64,000 nucleotides of DNA from Vibrio sp. Hep-1b-8 (GTDB taxonomy: Bacteria > Pseudomonadota > Gammaproteobacteria > Enterobacterales > Vibrionaceae). Position numbers and translations under genes: made by a program. Position 1 is the stretch's first letter, and the number at the start of each line of letters is the position of its first letter. The DNA is taken from NCBI RefSeq assembly GCF_006124995.1, contig NZ_QEWN01000003.1, positions 38,299 through 102,298 of the forward strand, written 5' to 3'. The notes under the pieces were generated by a model that worked only from the letters and a program-made list of their open reading frames with translations, had not been told where the DNA came from and made no database searches. This document shows positions 9,012-17,656 of this stretch, one piece after another.

Positions 9012-10150
9012 ATCTTAAGTACCACGCTACTTTCTAATTCCCAGCATAGGTTGACCCTTTGCTCCCAAGTCGGCATTTCTTTGCGATGACGGCTAGTGTT
9101 TTGCAAAGTGGCGGTCACCAATTTACCGCTTTCTAAGCGCACATGGTAAATCGACTGATTGCCCATATAAGCGATATCTTCAACAACACCAGAGCAGGAG
9201 TTCTCCGCGTTGGATGGTTTGTCGCACAGCATCATCTTCTCGGGGCGTATGGCGATATAAACAGGAATCCCTGGAGCACCAGATACACCGTGTGCAATTC
9301 GGATTGGAGAAGGGAGATCCGGTGTAGCAATCGTTGCGCTATCGTTGTTGTTGGTCTCCAAAACACCTTCAAATACGTTAACTGAACCAATGAATCTAGC
9401 GGTGTATCTTGAGTTAGGGTGTTCATAAATGGCTTCGGGAGAACCGATTTGAGCAAACTGACCTTTGTTCATGATGGCAATGCGACTCGCCATCGTCATG
9501 GCTTCTTCTTGGTCATGTGTCACCATGACACATGTCACGCCAACGCTCTCAAGAATATCCACAACCTCAAGCTGCATTTTTTCTCTAAGGTTTTTGTCCA
9601 ACGCACCCATTGGTTCATCAAGAAGTAGTAACTTAGGTTTCTTCGCTAGGCTTCTCGCCAAGGCCACCCTTTGTTTCTGTCCACCAGATAGCTGATGTGG
9701 CTTACGATTGGCATAGTCTGTCATCCTCACCAAATCAAGCATATGTTTTACTGTCGCGTCGATCTCTTTGCTTGGCATGCCATCTTGCTTTAGCCCGTAA
9801 GCTATATTTTTGGCTACCGTCATATGGGGAAATAGAGCGTATGATTGAAACATCATGTTGACTGGACGACGGTACGGCGGGACATTCGCTAAGTCTTCAC
9901 CATCGAGTATAATTTGCCCTTCCGTAGGCTGTTCAAAACCCGCTAGCATTCTAAGTAGTGTTGATTTGCCGCAACCTGAGGCACCTAATAAGGCAAACAA
10001 CTCACCTTGGTTGATGGTCAGGTCGACATTATCTACCGCAACATAGCCATCAAAGTTCTTGGTCAAACCTCGTATTTCTAACAAGGGTTTAGGCGGTTTA
10101 GATTTTGTATGGCTATGCACTAGCTCGGTTTCAATAGACATCACACTCAT
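9008..10150 (-). CDS. potG: Polyamine ABC transporter ATP-binding protein
   Basis: 380 aa. Walker A GASGCGKST (about residues 56-64), signature LSGGQKQ, Walker B LLLLDEPMGALD and the switch His in MVTHDQ are all present, followed by a C-terminal TOBE-type regulatory domain (about 290-375). This is the usual length for PotG. It energises import through PotH and PotI. The ATG at 10150 is preceded by GGGAGAAAGAT, a good ribosome binding site. An N-terminal extension of about 20 residues precedes the ABC core, as in other PotG proteins. Confidence 0.93.
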   Translation of the reverse strand: MSVMSIETELVHSHTKSKPPKPLLEIRGLTKNFDGYVAVDNVDLTINQGELFALLGASGCGKSTLLRMLAGFEQPTEGQIILDGEDLANVPPYRRPVNMMFQSYALFPHMTVAKNIAYGLKQDGMPSKEIDATVKHMLDLVRMTDYANRKPHQLSGGQKQRVALARSLAKKPKLLLLDEPMGALDKNLREKMQLEVVDILESVGVTCVMVTHDQEEAMTMASRIAIMNKGQFAQIGSPEAIYEHPNSRYTARFIGSVNVFEGVLETNNNDSATIATPDLPSPIRIAHGVSGAPGIPVYIAIRPEKMMLCDKPSNAENSCSGVVEDIAYMGNQSIYHVRLESGKLVTATLQNTSRHRKEMPTWEQRVNLCWELESSVVLKI

Positions 10151-10198
10151 ATCTTTCTCCCTACAGCGGCGAGCACCCGAAAGTGCCCGCCTTACAAC

Positions 10199-11308
10199 TT
10201 AGTTTTTAATAAAGTCAGTCCACGCACGTGTAATAGTTCGTGAAACCTTATGTGGCAACATTTTCGAGCTGTACAACTTCTCTTGTGCCTCTGGCGTAGG
10301 GTAGATACCTGGATCATCTAAGATTTCCTGATCAATAAACTCACGCGAAGGTAAGTTCGGGTTTGCATACCAAACGTAGTTACTGATTTCAGCAATCACT
10401 TCTGGACGCATCAGGAAGTTGATAAACAAGTGAGCGTTTTCAGGGTGCTTCGCCTCTTTAGGGATCGCCATTAAGTCGAACCAGGCAAGTGCGCCCTCTT
10501 TCGGAATAGAGTAAGCAATTTCTACCCCGTTATCCGCTTCAGCTGCGCGATCGGCCGCCTGCAGAACATCACCAGACCAACCGATAGCAACACAGATATC
10601 ACCATTTGCTAAGTCATTGATGTATTGAGATGAGTGGAAGTAGGTAACGTACGGACGAATATCCTTAAGCAGGGCAAGCGCATCCTTTTTGTAGTCACTG
10701 GTTTTGGTACTGTTTGGATCTTTACCTAAGTAATTAAGTGACGCAGCCATGATTTCCGATGGTGCATTCAGGAAACCAACGCCACACTGAGCCAGCTTCT
10801 CCATGTTCTCTGGTTTAAAGACCAGATCCCAGCTGTCAACGGGCGCATCTTTACCAAGGATCGCTTCCACTTTCTCGATGTTGTAACCAATACCTGTTGT
10901 ACCCCATAGGTATGGAATCGAGTAATCGTTGTTAGGATCGACGGTATCCGCCAGTATTGCCATCAGTTTAGGATCTAAGTTCTTGTAGTTACTCAGCTTG
11001 CTTTTATCCAGCTTCTGGAACGCACCCGCTTTTGCCTGACGTCCAAGGAAGTCATTACTCGGCACCACAATATCGAAACCTGTGTTACCTGAGAGAATTT
11101 TCGCTTCTAACACTTCGTTAGAGTCGAAAACATCGTAAACCACCTTAATACCAGTCTCTTGTTCAAACTTGGCAATCGTGTCTTCCGCGATATAATCTGA
11201 CCAGTTATAAACGTTAAGAACTTTCTCTTCGCCAGCGTGCACTAATGCCGGTGCAGTAACCATTGCTGCTCCCAGCGCCATGCCGATATATGATTTTAGT
11301 TTAACCAT
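10199..11308 (-). CDS. potF: Periplasmic polyamine-binding protein
   Basis: 369 aa with a Sec signal peptide (cleavage likely after VHA, residue about 25). The mature start LNVYNWSDYIAEDTIAKFEQ is diagnostic for PotD/PotF/SpuD-type binding proteins; NWSDY contains residues that line the polyamine pocket. It captures putrescine or spermidine and delivers it to PotGHI. First gene of the pot operon. Whether it prefers putrescine or spermidine cannot be read reliably. It lies 44 bp after the spuC-like gene, so spuC and pot may form one transcript, as in pseudomonad spu clusters. Confidence 0.93.
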   Translation of the reverse strand: MVKLKSYIGMALGAAMVTAPALVHAGEEKVLNVYNWSDYIAEDTIAKFEQETGIKVVYDVFDSNEVLEAKILSGNTGFDIVVPSNDFLGRQAKAGAFQKLDKSKLSNYKNLDPKLMAILADTVDPNNDYSIPYLWGTTGIGYNIEKVEAILGKDAPVDSWDLVFKPENMEKLAQCGVGFLNAPSEIMAASLNYLGKDPNSTKTSDYKKDALALLKDIRPYVTYFHSSQYINDLANGDICVAIGWSGDVLQAADRAAEADNGVEIAYSIPKEGALAWFDLMAIPKEAKHPENAHLFINFLMRPEVIAEISNYVWYANPNLPSREFIDQEILDDPGIYPTPEAQEKLYSSKMLPHKVSRTITRAWTDFIKN

Positions 11309-11352
11309 TTGGATCTCCGTTCCTCTTGCTTGTTGCTCGTGTACGTGACCGA

Positions 11353-12702
11353 CTAAGACTTGACGTCCGCCAACGTGTTATCTAAAGCTTGTTTCGCTTT
11401 AGTGACCAGTTGATCGATTTCGTCTTTACTGATGATCAGTGGTGGTGAACAGATCATTGAGTCGCCCACCGCTCGTAAGACAACGCCTGCGTCAAAACAG
11501 TGCTCTCGACAGCGAGTCCCTACGTCGAGATCTTTGTCAAAGCGCTGATTGGTCTGTTTGTCAGCAACCAGTTCAATCGCACCAACCAAACCTTTACATC
11601 GAGCTTCACCGACCAACGGATGCTGTGCCAGTTCACTCCAACGCTTGGCAAAGTATGGAGCGATCTCTTCGCGCACTTGATTAACGACGTTGAGTCGCTG
11701 CATCTCTTTAATATTGGCAATGGCTACTGCACAGGCTGCCGGGTGACCTGAATAAGTGAAGCCATGAGCGAACTCTGTATCAGCGTCAGTCAGCACTTTT
11801 GCTACGTGGTCGCGAACCATTACCCCACCCAGAGGCAGGTAGCCCGAAGTAATGCCCTTCGCCATACACATCAGATCGGGTTTGATGTTGAACGCTTGGC
11901 TGGCAAACCATTCACCAGTACGACCAAAGCCACATATGACTTCATCGACGATCAATAGGATTTCGTATTTGTCACAAATACGTTGAATTTCTGGCCAATA
12001 GCTATCTGGCGGGATAATCACGCCGCCTGCCCCCTGAATCGGTTCGGCAATAAAGGCAGCAACATTACCTTCACCTAACTCAAGAATTTTGGCTTCCAAT
12101 TGGCGAGCACGCTCTAGACCAAACTCGTTGGCATCTTGCCCCTGACCTTCACCAAAGTGATAAGGCTGATCGATATGAACGATATTGGGTAGTGGCAAAC
12201 CACCTTGCGCATGCATAAACTTCATACCACCCAGGCTTGCGCCGGCCATGGTGCTGCCGTGGTAAGCGTTATGACGGCTGATCACGGTTTGCTTGCTGGC
12301 TTTGCCTTTGCTTGCCCAGTAATGGCGAACCATGCGCAGTACGGTGTCATTACACTCAGAACCTGAGCCTGTGAAGAAGACATGGTTCATCCCCTCTGGC
12401 GTGATTTCAGCCAGTAAGGTAGAAAGCTCTACTGCCGGCGGATGAGTGGTCTGGAAGAACAGATTGTAATAAGGCAGTTCCTTTAGCTGCTCAGTAGCGG
12501 CATCAATCAGCGGTTGACTGCTATAGCCAAGGTTTACACACCAAAGCCCAGCCATACCATCAAGAATTTTGTTACCGTCCTCATCGTAAATGTAAACGCC
12601 CTCAGCTTTAGTAATGACGCGAGAACCTTTTGCATTTAATGACTTAAAGTTAGTAAAAGGGTGCAAACAATGTGCACTGTCTTGCTCAATCCATGTAGAC
12701 AT
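11353..12702 (-). CDS. spuC: Putrescine (polyamine):pyruvate transaminase, SpuC-like
   Basis: 449 aa class III aminotransferase. The PLP lysine is in MAKGITSGYLPLGG; the IVDEVICGFGRTG motif and the N-terminal HPFTNFKSLNAKG are typical of SpuC. It transfers an amino group from putrescine (and probably other diamines) to pyruvate, giving 4-aminobutanal and alanine without glutamylation. It stands between a gamma-glutamylpolyamine synthetase gene and potF on the same strand, so the cell has both the transaminase and the glutamylation route. It is a clear homologue, but not a close copy, of the transaminase at 2858-4189. Confidence 0.88.
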   Translation of the reverse strand: MSTWIEQDSAHCLHPFTNFKSLNAKGSRVITKAEGVYIYDEDGNKILDGMAGLWCVNLGYSSQPLIDAATEQLKELPYYNLFFQTTHPPAVELSTLLAEITPEGMNHVFFTGSGSECNDTVLRMVRHYWASKGKASKQTVISRHNAYHGSTMAGASLGGMKFMHAQGGLPLPNIVHIDQPYHFGEGQGQDANEFGLERARQLEAKILELGEGNVAAFIAEPIQGAGGVIIPPDSYWPEIQRICDKYEILLIVDEVICGFGRTGEWFASQAFNIKPDLMCMAKGITSGYLPLGGVMVRDHVAKVLTDADTEFAHGFTYSGHPAACAVAIANIKEMQRLNVVNQVREEIAPYFAKRWSELAQHPLVGEARCKGLVGAIELVADKQTNQRFDKDLDVGTRCREHCFDAGVVLRAVGDSMICSPPLIISKDEIDQLVTKAKQALDNTLADVKS

Positions 12703-12815
12703 AGTTAACTCTCATCTTTTTCAGATATCGATATAAACTCGGTAAACTGACCACAAACTAGCTCACCTTGTCTCAAGTCACCAGGCCAATAATGCCAAGT
12801 GGCTCGAGTCATGAT

Positions 12816-14147
12816 TTACACGTTCAATAATAGGAACTCACGCTCCCATGAACTGATCACTTGGAAAAACGTTTTGTATTCTTTGCGCTTAATGGCGACA
12901 TAAGCCGCTACAAAACGATCGCCTAAAATTTCACGAAGCTCATCACTCTGCTCCAATAACACCAGTGAATCTTCCAGCGTATGTGGCAGAGAATAGGGTT
13001 GAGTTGTCATATCACCTGTACATTCTGGCGTTGGTGTGAGCTTCTCTTTCATGCCCAAATAACCACAAGCGAGGGTGAGTGCCATCGCCAAATATGGATT
13101 AGCATCAGCTCCCGCATAGCGGTTCTCGATTCGACGAGAATTTCTATCTGAAATAGGTACTCGCAATCCAACGGTGCGGTTGTCCACCCCCCAAGCCACG
13201 TTGGTAGGCGCAGATTCACCAAATACCAAACGGCGGTAGGAGTTCACATTCGGCGCAAAAAACGAAATTGCGGCAGGCGTGTATTTCTGCATACCAGCGA
13301 TATAGTTCATGAAGAGTTCACTGTTAGAGCCATCATCATTCGCAAACAGGTTCTGACCGTTGTCATCCACTAGACTCTGGTGAATATGCATCGCACTACC
13401 TGGCTCATTTTCCATTGGTTTTGCCATAAAGGTCGCATACACATCATGTTTTAATGCCGCTTCACGTACCGTACGCTTAAACAAGAACACTTGGTCAGCC
13501 CTATCAAGTGGCTCACCGTGGTCAAAGTTGAGTTCCATTTGCGCGGCACCAGATTCGTGCACCAGGGTGTCAACATCCAACTCCTGTACTTCACAATAGT
13601 CGTACATATCTTCAAAAATCGGGTCAAATTCGTTAACAGCATCGATACTGAAAGACTGGCGAGCCGTTTCAGGGCGACCGTTACGACCAATTGGCGGTTC
13701 AAGTGGGTAATCCCAATCGAGGTTCTTCTTAACTAAGAAGAATTCGAGCTCTGGAGCCACAACTGGGTTCCAGCCTTCTTTTTTGTAGAGATCTAATACA
13801 CGGCGTAATACGGCGCGGGGTGAGATATCGACAGGGTCACCGTCCACAGTGTAACAATCGTGGATGACCTGCGCTGTCGGCTCTTTAGTCCAGGGAACAA
13901 AACGAATCGTATCCGGGTCTGGTTCCAAAAGCATGTCCTTCTCTGTTAAATCAATCATGCTTTCGTCATCAGGCCAGTCACCAGTTACTGTTTGGAAAAA
14001 AACCGCTTCGGGAAGGCGCATACCTCCCTCTCGAAGAAACTTTTTGGCGGGCATGATCTTACCTCGCGCATTACCAGTAATATCAGGTATGAGGCATTCC
14101 ACCTCAGTAATCCTATTACTCTCAATCCATTTCGTTATCTTTTCCAT
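12816..14147 (-). CDS. Gamma-glutamylpolyamine synthetase (glutamine synthetase family), SpuI-like copy
   Basis: 443 aa, glutamine synthetase fold without adenylylation features. ATP/metal-site motifs are visible: PELEFFLV with metal-binding Glu, HESGAAQMELNFDHG, and GSAMHIHQSL with the catalytic-domain His; NRTVGLRVP and RIENRYAGADANPYLA complete the C-terminal active site. It ligates glutamate to an amine, committing putrescine or a larger polyamine to the gamma-glutamyl route. It is more like pseudomonad SpuI/GlnA-type proteins, whereas the divergent gene at 14468 resembles E. coli PuuA. Different amine specificity is likely but unproven. Confidence 0.87.
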   Translation of the reverse strand: MEKITKWIESNRITEVECLIPDITGNARGKIMPAKKFLREGGMRLPEAVFFQTVTGDWPDDESMIDLTEKDMLLEPDPDTIRFVPWTKEPTAQVIHDCYTVDGDPVDISPRAVLRRVLDLYKKEGWNPVVAPELEFFLVKKNLDWDYPLEPPIGRNGRPETARQSFSIDAVNEFDPIFEDMYDYCEVQELDVDTLVHESGAAQMELNFDHGEPLDRADQVFLFKRTVREAALKHDVYATFMAKPMENEPGSAMHIHQSLVDDNGQNLFANDDGSNSELFMNYIAGMQKYTPAAISFFAPNVNSYRRLVFGESAPTNVAWGVDNRTVGLRVPISDRNSRRIENRYAGADANPYLAMALTLACGYLGMKEKLTPTPECTGDMTTQPYSLPHTLEDSLVLLEQSDELREILGDRFVAAYVAIKRKEYKTFFQVISSWEREFLLLNV

Positions 14148-14467
14148 GATTTATTCACCTATTGTTTGGCGACAAATTTGTCAGCGACTTGGAATAGGAT
14201 TGACCTTGAACTGGTTAAATGTCAACCACAAATGTTAATTATTTTGATAATTTGATAGCTGAATTTTACAAATAATTAACAACAGTGTTGTGTTTTACTA
14301 AACGTTGTGTAAGGGTAATATCGTGCGTTGGATGTTTTTTCATCAACTATGAGTAAGATTGTTATCGACAAAATATGGCTAACGTGTTGCTGAACACGCG
14401 AAGGAAAGTAAGGACGCACTTGCCCATCTCCCATAAGCGGTAATCAACTTAAGGAAGCGAATAAACA
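14148..14467. promoter_or_regulatory. Divergent control region between the two gamma-glutamylpolyamine synthetase genes
   Basis: 320 bp without a gene. It carries a perfect 11-bp inverted repeat, GTTAATTATTT at 14234-14244 and AAATAATTAAC at 14270-14280, separated by 25 bp. Its position between two divergent pathway genes makes it a candidate operator pair for one of the PuuR-like regulators. An AAGGAAGCG ribosome binding site precedes the rightward gene. Confidence 0.5.
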
Positions 14468-15862
14468 ATGAACGAGCTAGTCAAACAAACTATTACCACA
14501 ACACAAGATGCACGCTCAGTTCACGGTGCTGCCAATATGATCGAACAGTTCATCCGTGCGAATCCTCTTGTCACCACAGTCGATCTGATGCTGTTTGATA
14601 TTAACGGTGTTATCCGTGGTAAACGAGTTAACGCCTCTCAACTGGATAAGATCTCGGAACAGGGAATATGCTTACCTGCTTCTGTCTTCGCATTAGATAT
14701 CTGTGGCGAAACGGTAGAGGAAACAGGTTTGGGCTTCGAACAAGGCGATGGCGACAGACTGTGTATGCTGGTTGACAGTTCATTGCAACTGACGCCTTGG
14801 CTTGAGAACAGTGCTCAAGCCATTGTTACCATGTATGAGCCCGACAGCCAGCAGCCCTTTTTCGCTGATCCTCGTCACGTCCTTCAGGGGCAATTAGACA
14901 AATTCACTCAACGTGGCTTAACCCCGTGCGTCGCGATAGAACTTGAGTTCTATCTGCAAGACGTTAAACCCGATGCAGACGGACAACCACAGCCACCTAT
15001 CATGCCACTCAGTGGTGAGCGAATGACGCAAACTCAAGTCTATTCACTTGATGAGCTTGATGAATTTAAGGCATTTCTTGACGAAGTCTTAGCGACATGT
15101 GAAATACAAAATATTCCAACAGACAATATCACCGCCGAATATGCTCCAGGCCAGTTCGAAGTTAACTTGCGCCACTGCGAGGATGTGCTTTTAGCCTGTG
15201 ACCAAGCAATGCTGTTGAAAAGAGTCATACGCGCCATTGCAAAAAAACACGGATTCTATGCCAACTTCATGGCTAAACCCTACACAGAGCACGCAGGTAA
15301 CGGCTGCCACGTCCACGTTAGTCTGCTCGATCGCGACGGAGAAAATATCTTCGCTGACGATCAGAATACCCTACTTCACGCCATTGCAGGCATTCTCGAC
15401 CATATGGATGAAAGCATGGCGGTCTTGGCTCCAAACGCTAACTCTTATCGACGCTTGCAACCGAATATGTTTGTCCCACTCCAAATGACTTGGGGGTGGG
15501 ATAATCGTACCGTCGCAGTTCGTGTTCCCGCCGGTGAAAATAGTAATCGTCGGATTGAACATCGACTTGCAGGTGCTGATGTTAACCCATACTTAACGAC
15601 CGCTGCCATTCTCGCTTCTATATTAGATGGTATTGAGAAGCAGCAACTTCCACCAGCGCCTATTGAAGGTGATGCCACACTTGTCGACGCACCAACGGTT
15701 CCGACCTCTTGGCAAGCTGCACTCGAACTGTTCGACCAGAGTCTGTTCTTGAAAGAGCAACTTGGAGAACAGTTCTGCAAAATCTATTTGGCAAACAAGC
15801 AACATGAGCAGGAGCATTTTTCCGCTCAGGTATCGCCACTCGAGTACCAATGGTACAAGTAA
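14468..15862 (+). CDS. puuA: Gamma-glutamylputrescine synthetase
   Basis: 464 aa glutamine synthetase family member. The N-terminal pattern VDLMLFDINGVIRGKRV, then CLPASVFALDICG, is close to E. coli PuuA (472 aa), as are FYANFMAKPYTEHAGNGCHVH and NSYRRLQPNMFVP. It catalyses ATP-dependent ligation of glutamate to putrescine, the first step of the Puu pathway. It is co-directional with puuB 28 bp downstream. Being the paralogue more like E. coli PuuA and lying with puuB, it is probably the main enzyme of this route. Confidence 0.9.
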   Translation: MNELVKQTITTTQDARSVHGAANMIEQFIRANPLVTTVDLMLFDINGVIRGKRVNASQLDKISEQGICLPASVFALDICGETVEETGLGFEQGDGDRLCMLVDSSLQLTPWLENSAQAIVTMYEPDSQQPFFADPRHVLQGQLDKFTQRGLTPCVAIELEFYLQDVKPDADGQPQPPIMPLSGERMTQTQVYSLDELDEFKAFLDEVLATCEIQNIPTDNITAEYAPGQFEVNLRHCEDVLLACDQAMLLKRVIRAIAKKHGFYANFMAKPYTEHAGNGCHVHVSLLDRDGENIFADDQNTLLHAIAGILDHMDESMAVLAPNANSYRRLQPNMFVPLQMTWGWDNRTVAVRVPAGENSNRRIEHRLAGADVNPYLTTAAILASILDGIEKQQLPPAPIEGDATLVDAPTVPTSWQAALELFDQSLFLKEQLGEQFCKIYLANKQHEQEHFSAQVSPLEYQWYK

Positions 15863-15890
15863 GTTCAACTTTAGTTTTAAGGACAAAGCT

Positions 15891-17168
15891 ATGAAAGCAA
15901 AGCACACCGACTCTTACTACGCAGCGTCAGCAAATCAACACTTTGATTTTCCTACGTTAAAAGGCGCACACAAGGCGGATGTTTGTGTGGTGGGTTCAGG
16001 TATTACTGGTGCAACAGCGGCACTTGAACTTGCCAATCGTGGTTTTAAAGTCATTGTGCTTGAGGGCAAACGGGTCGGTTGGGGTGCATCAGGTCGTAGT
16101 GGCGGTCAAGCGATTTTCGGTTGGGCTTCAGAGCAAAGTACTCTCGAAAAACTGGTCGGTAAATCAGACGCACGTAAACTATGGGATATGTCCGTTGACG
16201 CTTTGGCACTCACCAAAGGCAACATAAAAAAATACAACATTGAGTGTGATTGGCGTGATGGTATGGTCCATCTAGGCGTCAAATCACGTCACGATCGCGA
16301 GCTCAAAGCGTGGCACGATGATCTCACCGAGAATTATGGCTACCAATCACTGCAACTTTGGGATCAAAAACAGACACGCGAACACATCGCAAGCGATCGT
16401 TATACTTCGGGTTTATTTGACTCTAACAGCGGTCACCTTCATCCATTAAATTATACGCTTGGTTTGGTTAAAGCCGCACAAGATGCGGGGGTTGAATTTT
16501 ACGAACAGAGTGAATGTAAGAAGATTGAGCATGGCGATCCTGCCAAACTGTTTACGGCACAAGGCAGCGTTGAAGCCAACCACGTTGTTTTAGCCTGTAA
16601 TGCTTATATGGATGGGTTGGAGAGCAAGTTAGAAAATCGTGTCATGCCCGTTGGCACCTATATTTGCGCGACAGAACCGCTTGGTGAAACGGTCACCAAT
16701 GATCTGATGAAAAATCATATTTCAGCGTGTGATATTAACTTTGTACTCGATTACTTCCGCTGTTCAGGAGATCACCGCATGTTATTTGGTGGCAGAGTCA
16801 GTTATTCAGGCGTTGCACCTTTTAACCTTAGAAAAGCAATGCAGTCGAGAATGATTGATATCTATCCGCAGCTGAAAGACGCCAAGATTGACTTTGCTTG
16901 GGGAGGTAATGTCGCCATTACCCTCAACCGAGCACCGCATTTTGGTCGCTTAAAGCCAAATGTCTACTTTGCGCAAGGTTTTTCAGGTCACGGCATCGCA
17001 GCCACTGGTATGGCGGGAACCCTGATGGCAGAGTGCATCGCCACTACAGCCGAACGTTTTGCCATATTTGACCGAATTCCTCATCACCCATTCCCAGGTG
17101 GTCGCTTGTTCCGCACCCCTGCTCTCGTTCTGGCGATGTCCTATTTCAGAATTCGAGATATGCTATAG
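15891..17168 (+). CDS. puuB: Gamma-glutamylputrescine oxidase (FAD-dependent)
   Basis: 425 aa. The N-terminal dinucleotide-binding motif VVGSGITGATAALELA (about residues 29-44), then VGWGASGRSGGQAIFG, and the C-terminal FAD-contact FAQGFSGHGIAATGMAG are those of DAO-family PuuB oxidases. It oxidises gamma-glutamylputrescine to the aldehyde with release of ammonia and H2O2; the aldehyde is the substrate of PuuC. The ATG at 15891 follows TTAAGGACAAAGCT; the longer open frame starting at 15762 runs inside puuA and is not used. Confidence 0.9.
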   Translation: MKAKHTDSYYAASANQHFDFPTLKGAHKADVCVVGSGITGATAALELANRGFKVIVLEGKRVGWGASGRSGGQAIFGWASEQSTLEKLVGKSDARKLWDMSVDALALTKGNIKKYNIECDWRDGMVHLGVKSRHDRELKAWHDDLTENYGYQSLQLWDQKQTREHIASDRYTSGLFDSNSGHLHPLNYTLGLVKAAQDAGVEFYEQSECKKIEHGDPAKLFTAQGSVEANHVVLACNAYMDGLESKLENRVMPVGTYICATEPLGETVTNDLMKNHISACDINFVLDYFRCSGDHRMLFGGRVSYSGVAPFNLRKAMQSRMIDIYPQLKDAKIDFAWGGNVAITLNRAPHFGRLKPNVYFAQGFSGHGIAATGMAGTLMAECIATTAERFAIFDRIPHHPFPGGRLFRTPALVLAMSYFRIRDML

Positions 17169-17201
17169 CCACTCTGATCGTTCGTATCGCCTCGGTGTCA
17201 C

Positions 17202-17220
17202 GCCCTCTACATTAGGGGGC
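17202..17220. terminator. Short GC-rich hairpin between convergent genes
   Basis: GCCCTCTA / TAGGGGGC with a 3-nt loop between puuB and the convergent PduO-like gene. No T-run follows on either strand, so termination is only suggested by position. Confidence 0.35.
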
Positions 17221-17229
17221 ATTACTCAG

Positions 17230-17586
17230 CTAGTAACTGTGACTGACAAACTCCACTTCATTAACCTGATGGACACGGTTTGTGTATGAGGCTAGCGCAT
17301 ACATGATATTGGCGAGTAGGTTGGCGTAGCGGAACAAGATCGGATCCGGCGACTTTCTGCCTGAGTGTTCAATTGCCACCAACGCGCGAACGGAACCAAT
17401 GAGGTGATATACATTCGGTTGAAGCCGCAGCAATATATCACGGCTAACGTCATCCAAATCATAAGTCAGCACTAAACCAATCCTGCTACACAGCTCGTCA
17501 CTGGCGATCTCAAAGTCACACACTGGGCTATCTTCATAGATGAATGGGTAGCAGATTTCTCCGTGATCTTTGCTGACGGGGCGCAT
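17230..17586 (-). CDS. Degenerate PduO-like (cobalamin adenosyltransferase-type) protein, 118 aa
   Basis: The sequence fits the PduO-type corrinoid adenosyltransferase fold: VSKDHGEICYP, then SDELCSRIGL (compare the family pattern VDELNSxIG), and near the end DPILFRYANLLANIMYALASY (compare NRLSDxLFVLAR). The family is normally 170-200 aa with an N-terminal TKTGDxGxT ATP-binding motif, which is missing here, so enzymatic activity is doubtful. The start at 17586 is chosen because AGGAGAGG stands just upstream; a longer frame would overlap the hutZ terminator. It follows hutZ, so a link to tetrapyrrole handling is conceivable. Confidence 0.5.
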   Translation of the reverse strand: MRPVSKDHGEICYPFIYEDSPVCDFEIASDELCSRIGLVLTYDLDDVSRDILLRLQPNVYHLIGSVRALVAIEHSGRKSPDPILFRYANLLANIMYALASYTNRVHQVNEVEFVSHSY

Positions 17587-17609
17587 CGTAATTCCTCTCC
17601 TAAAGCAGA

Positions 17610-17630
17610 AAGGAGCCACTATGGCTCCTT
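17610..17630 (-). terminator. Hairpin after hutZ
   Basis: Minus-strand AAGGAGCC / GGCTCCTT with a 5-nt loop followed by TTTCTGCTTT. A moderate terminator that would separate hutXZ from the PduO-like gene, or allow partial read-through. Confidence 0.55.
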
Positions 17631-17656
17631 AATTGGAATCTAAGCTATCTGAATCA

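Noticed and set aside
15762..15890. Upstream extension of puuB giving a 468-aa protein
   Set aside because: It would lie inside puuA; the ATG at 15891 has an AAGGAC site and gives the normal PuuB length.
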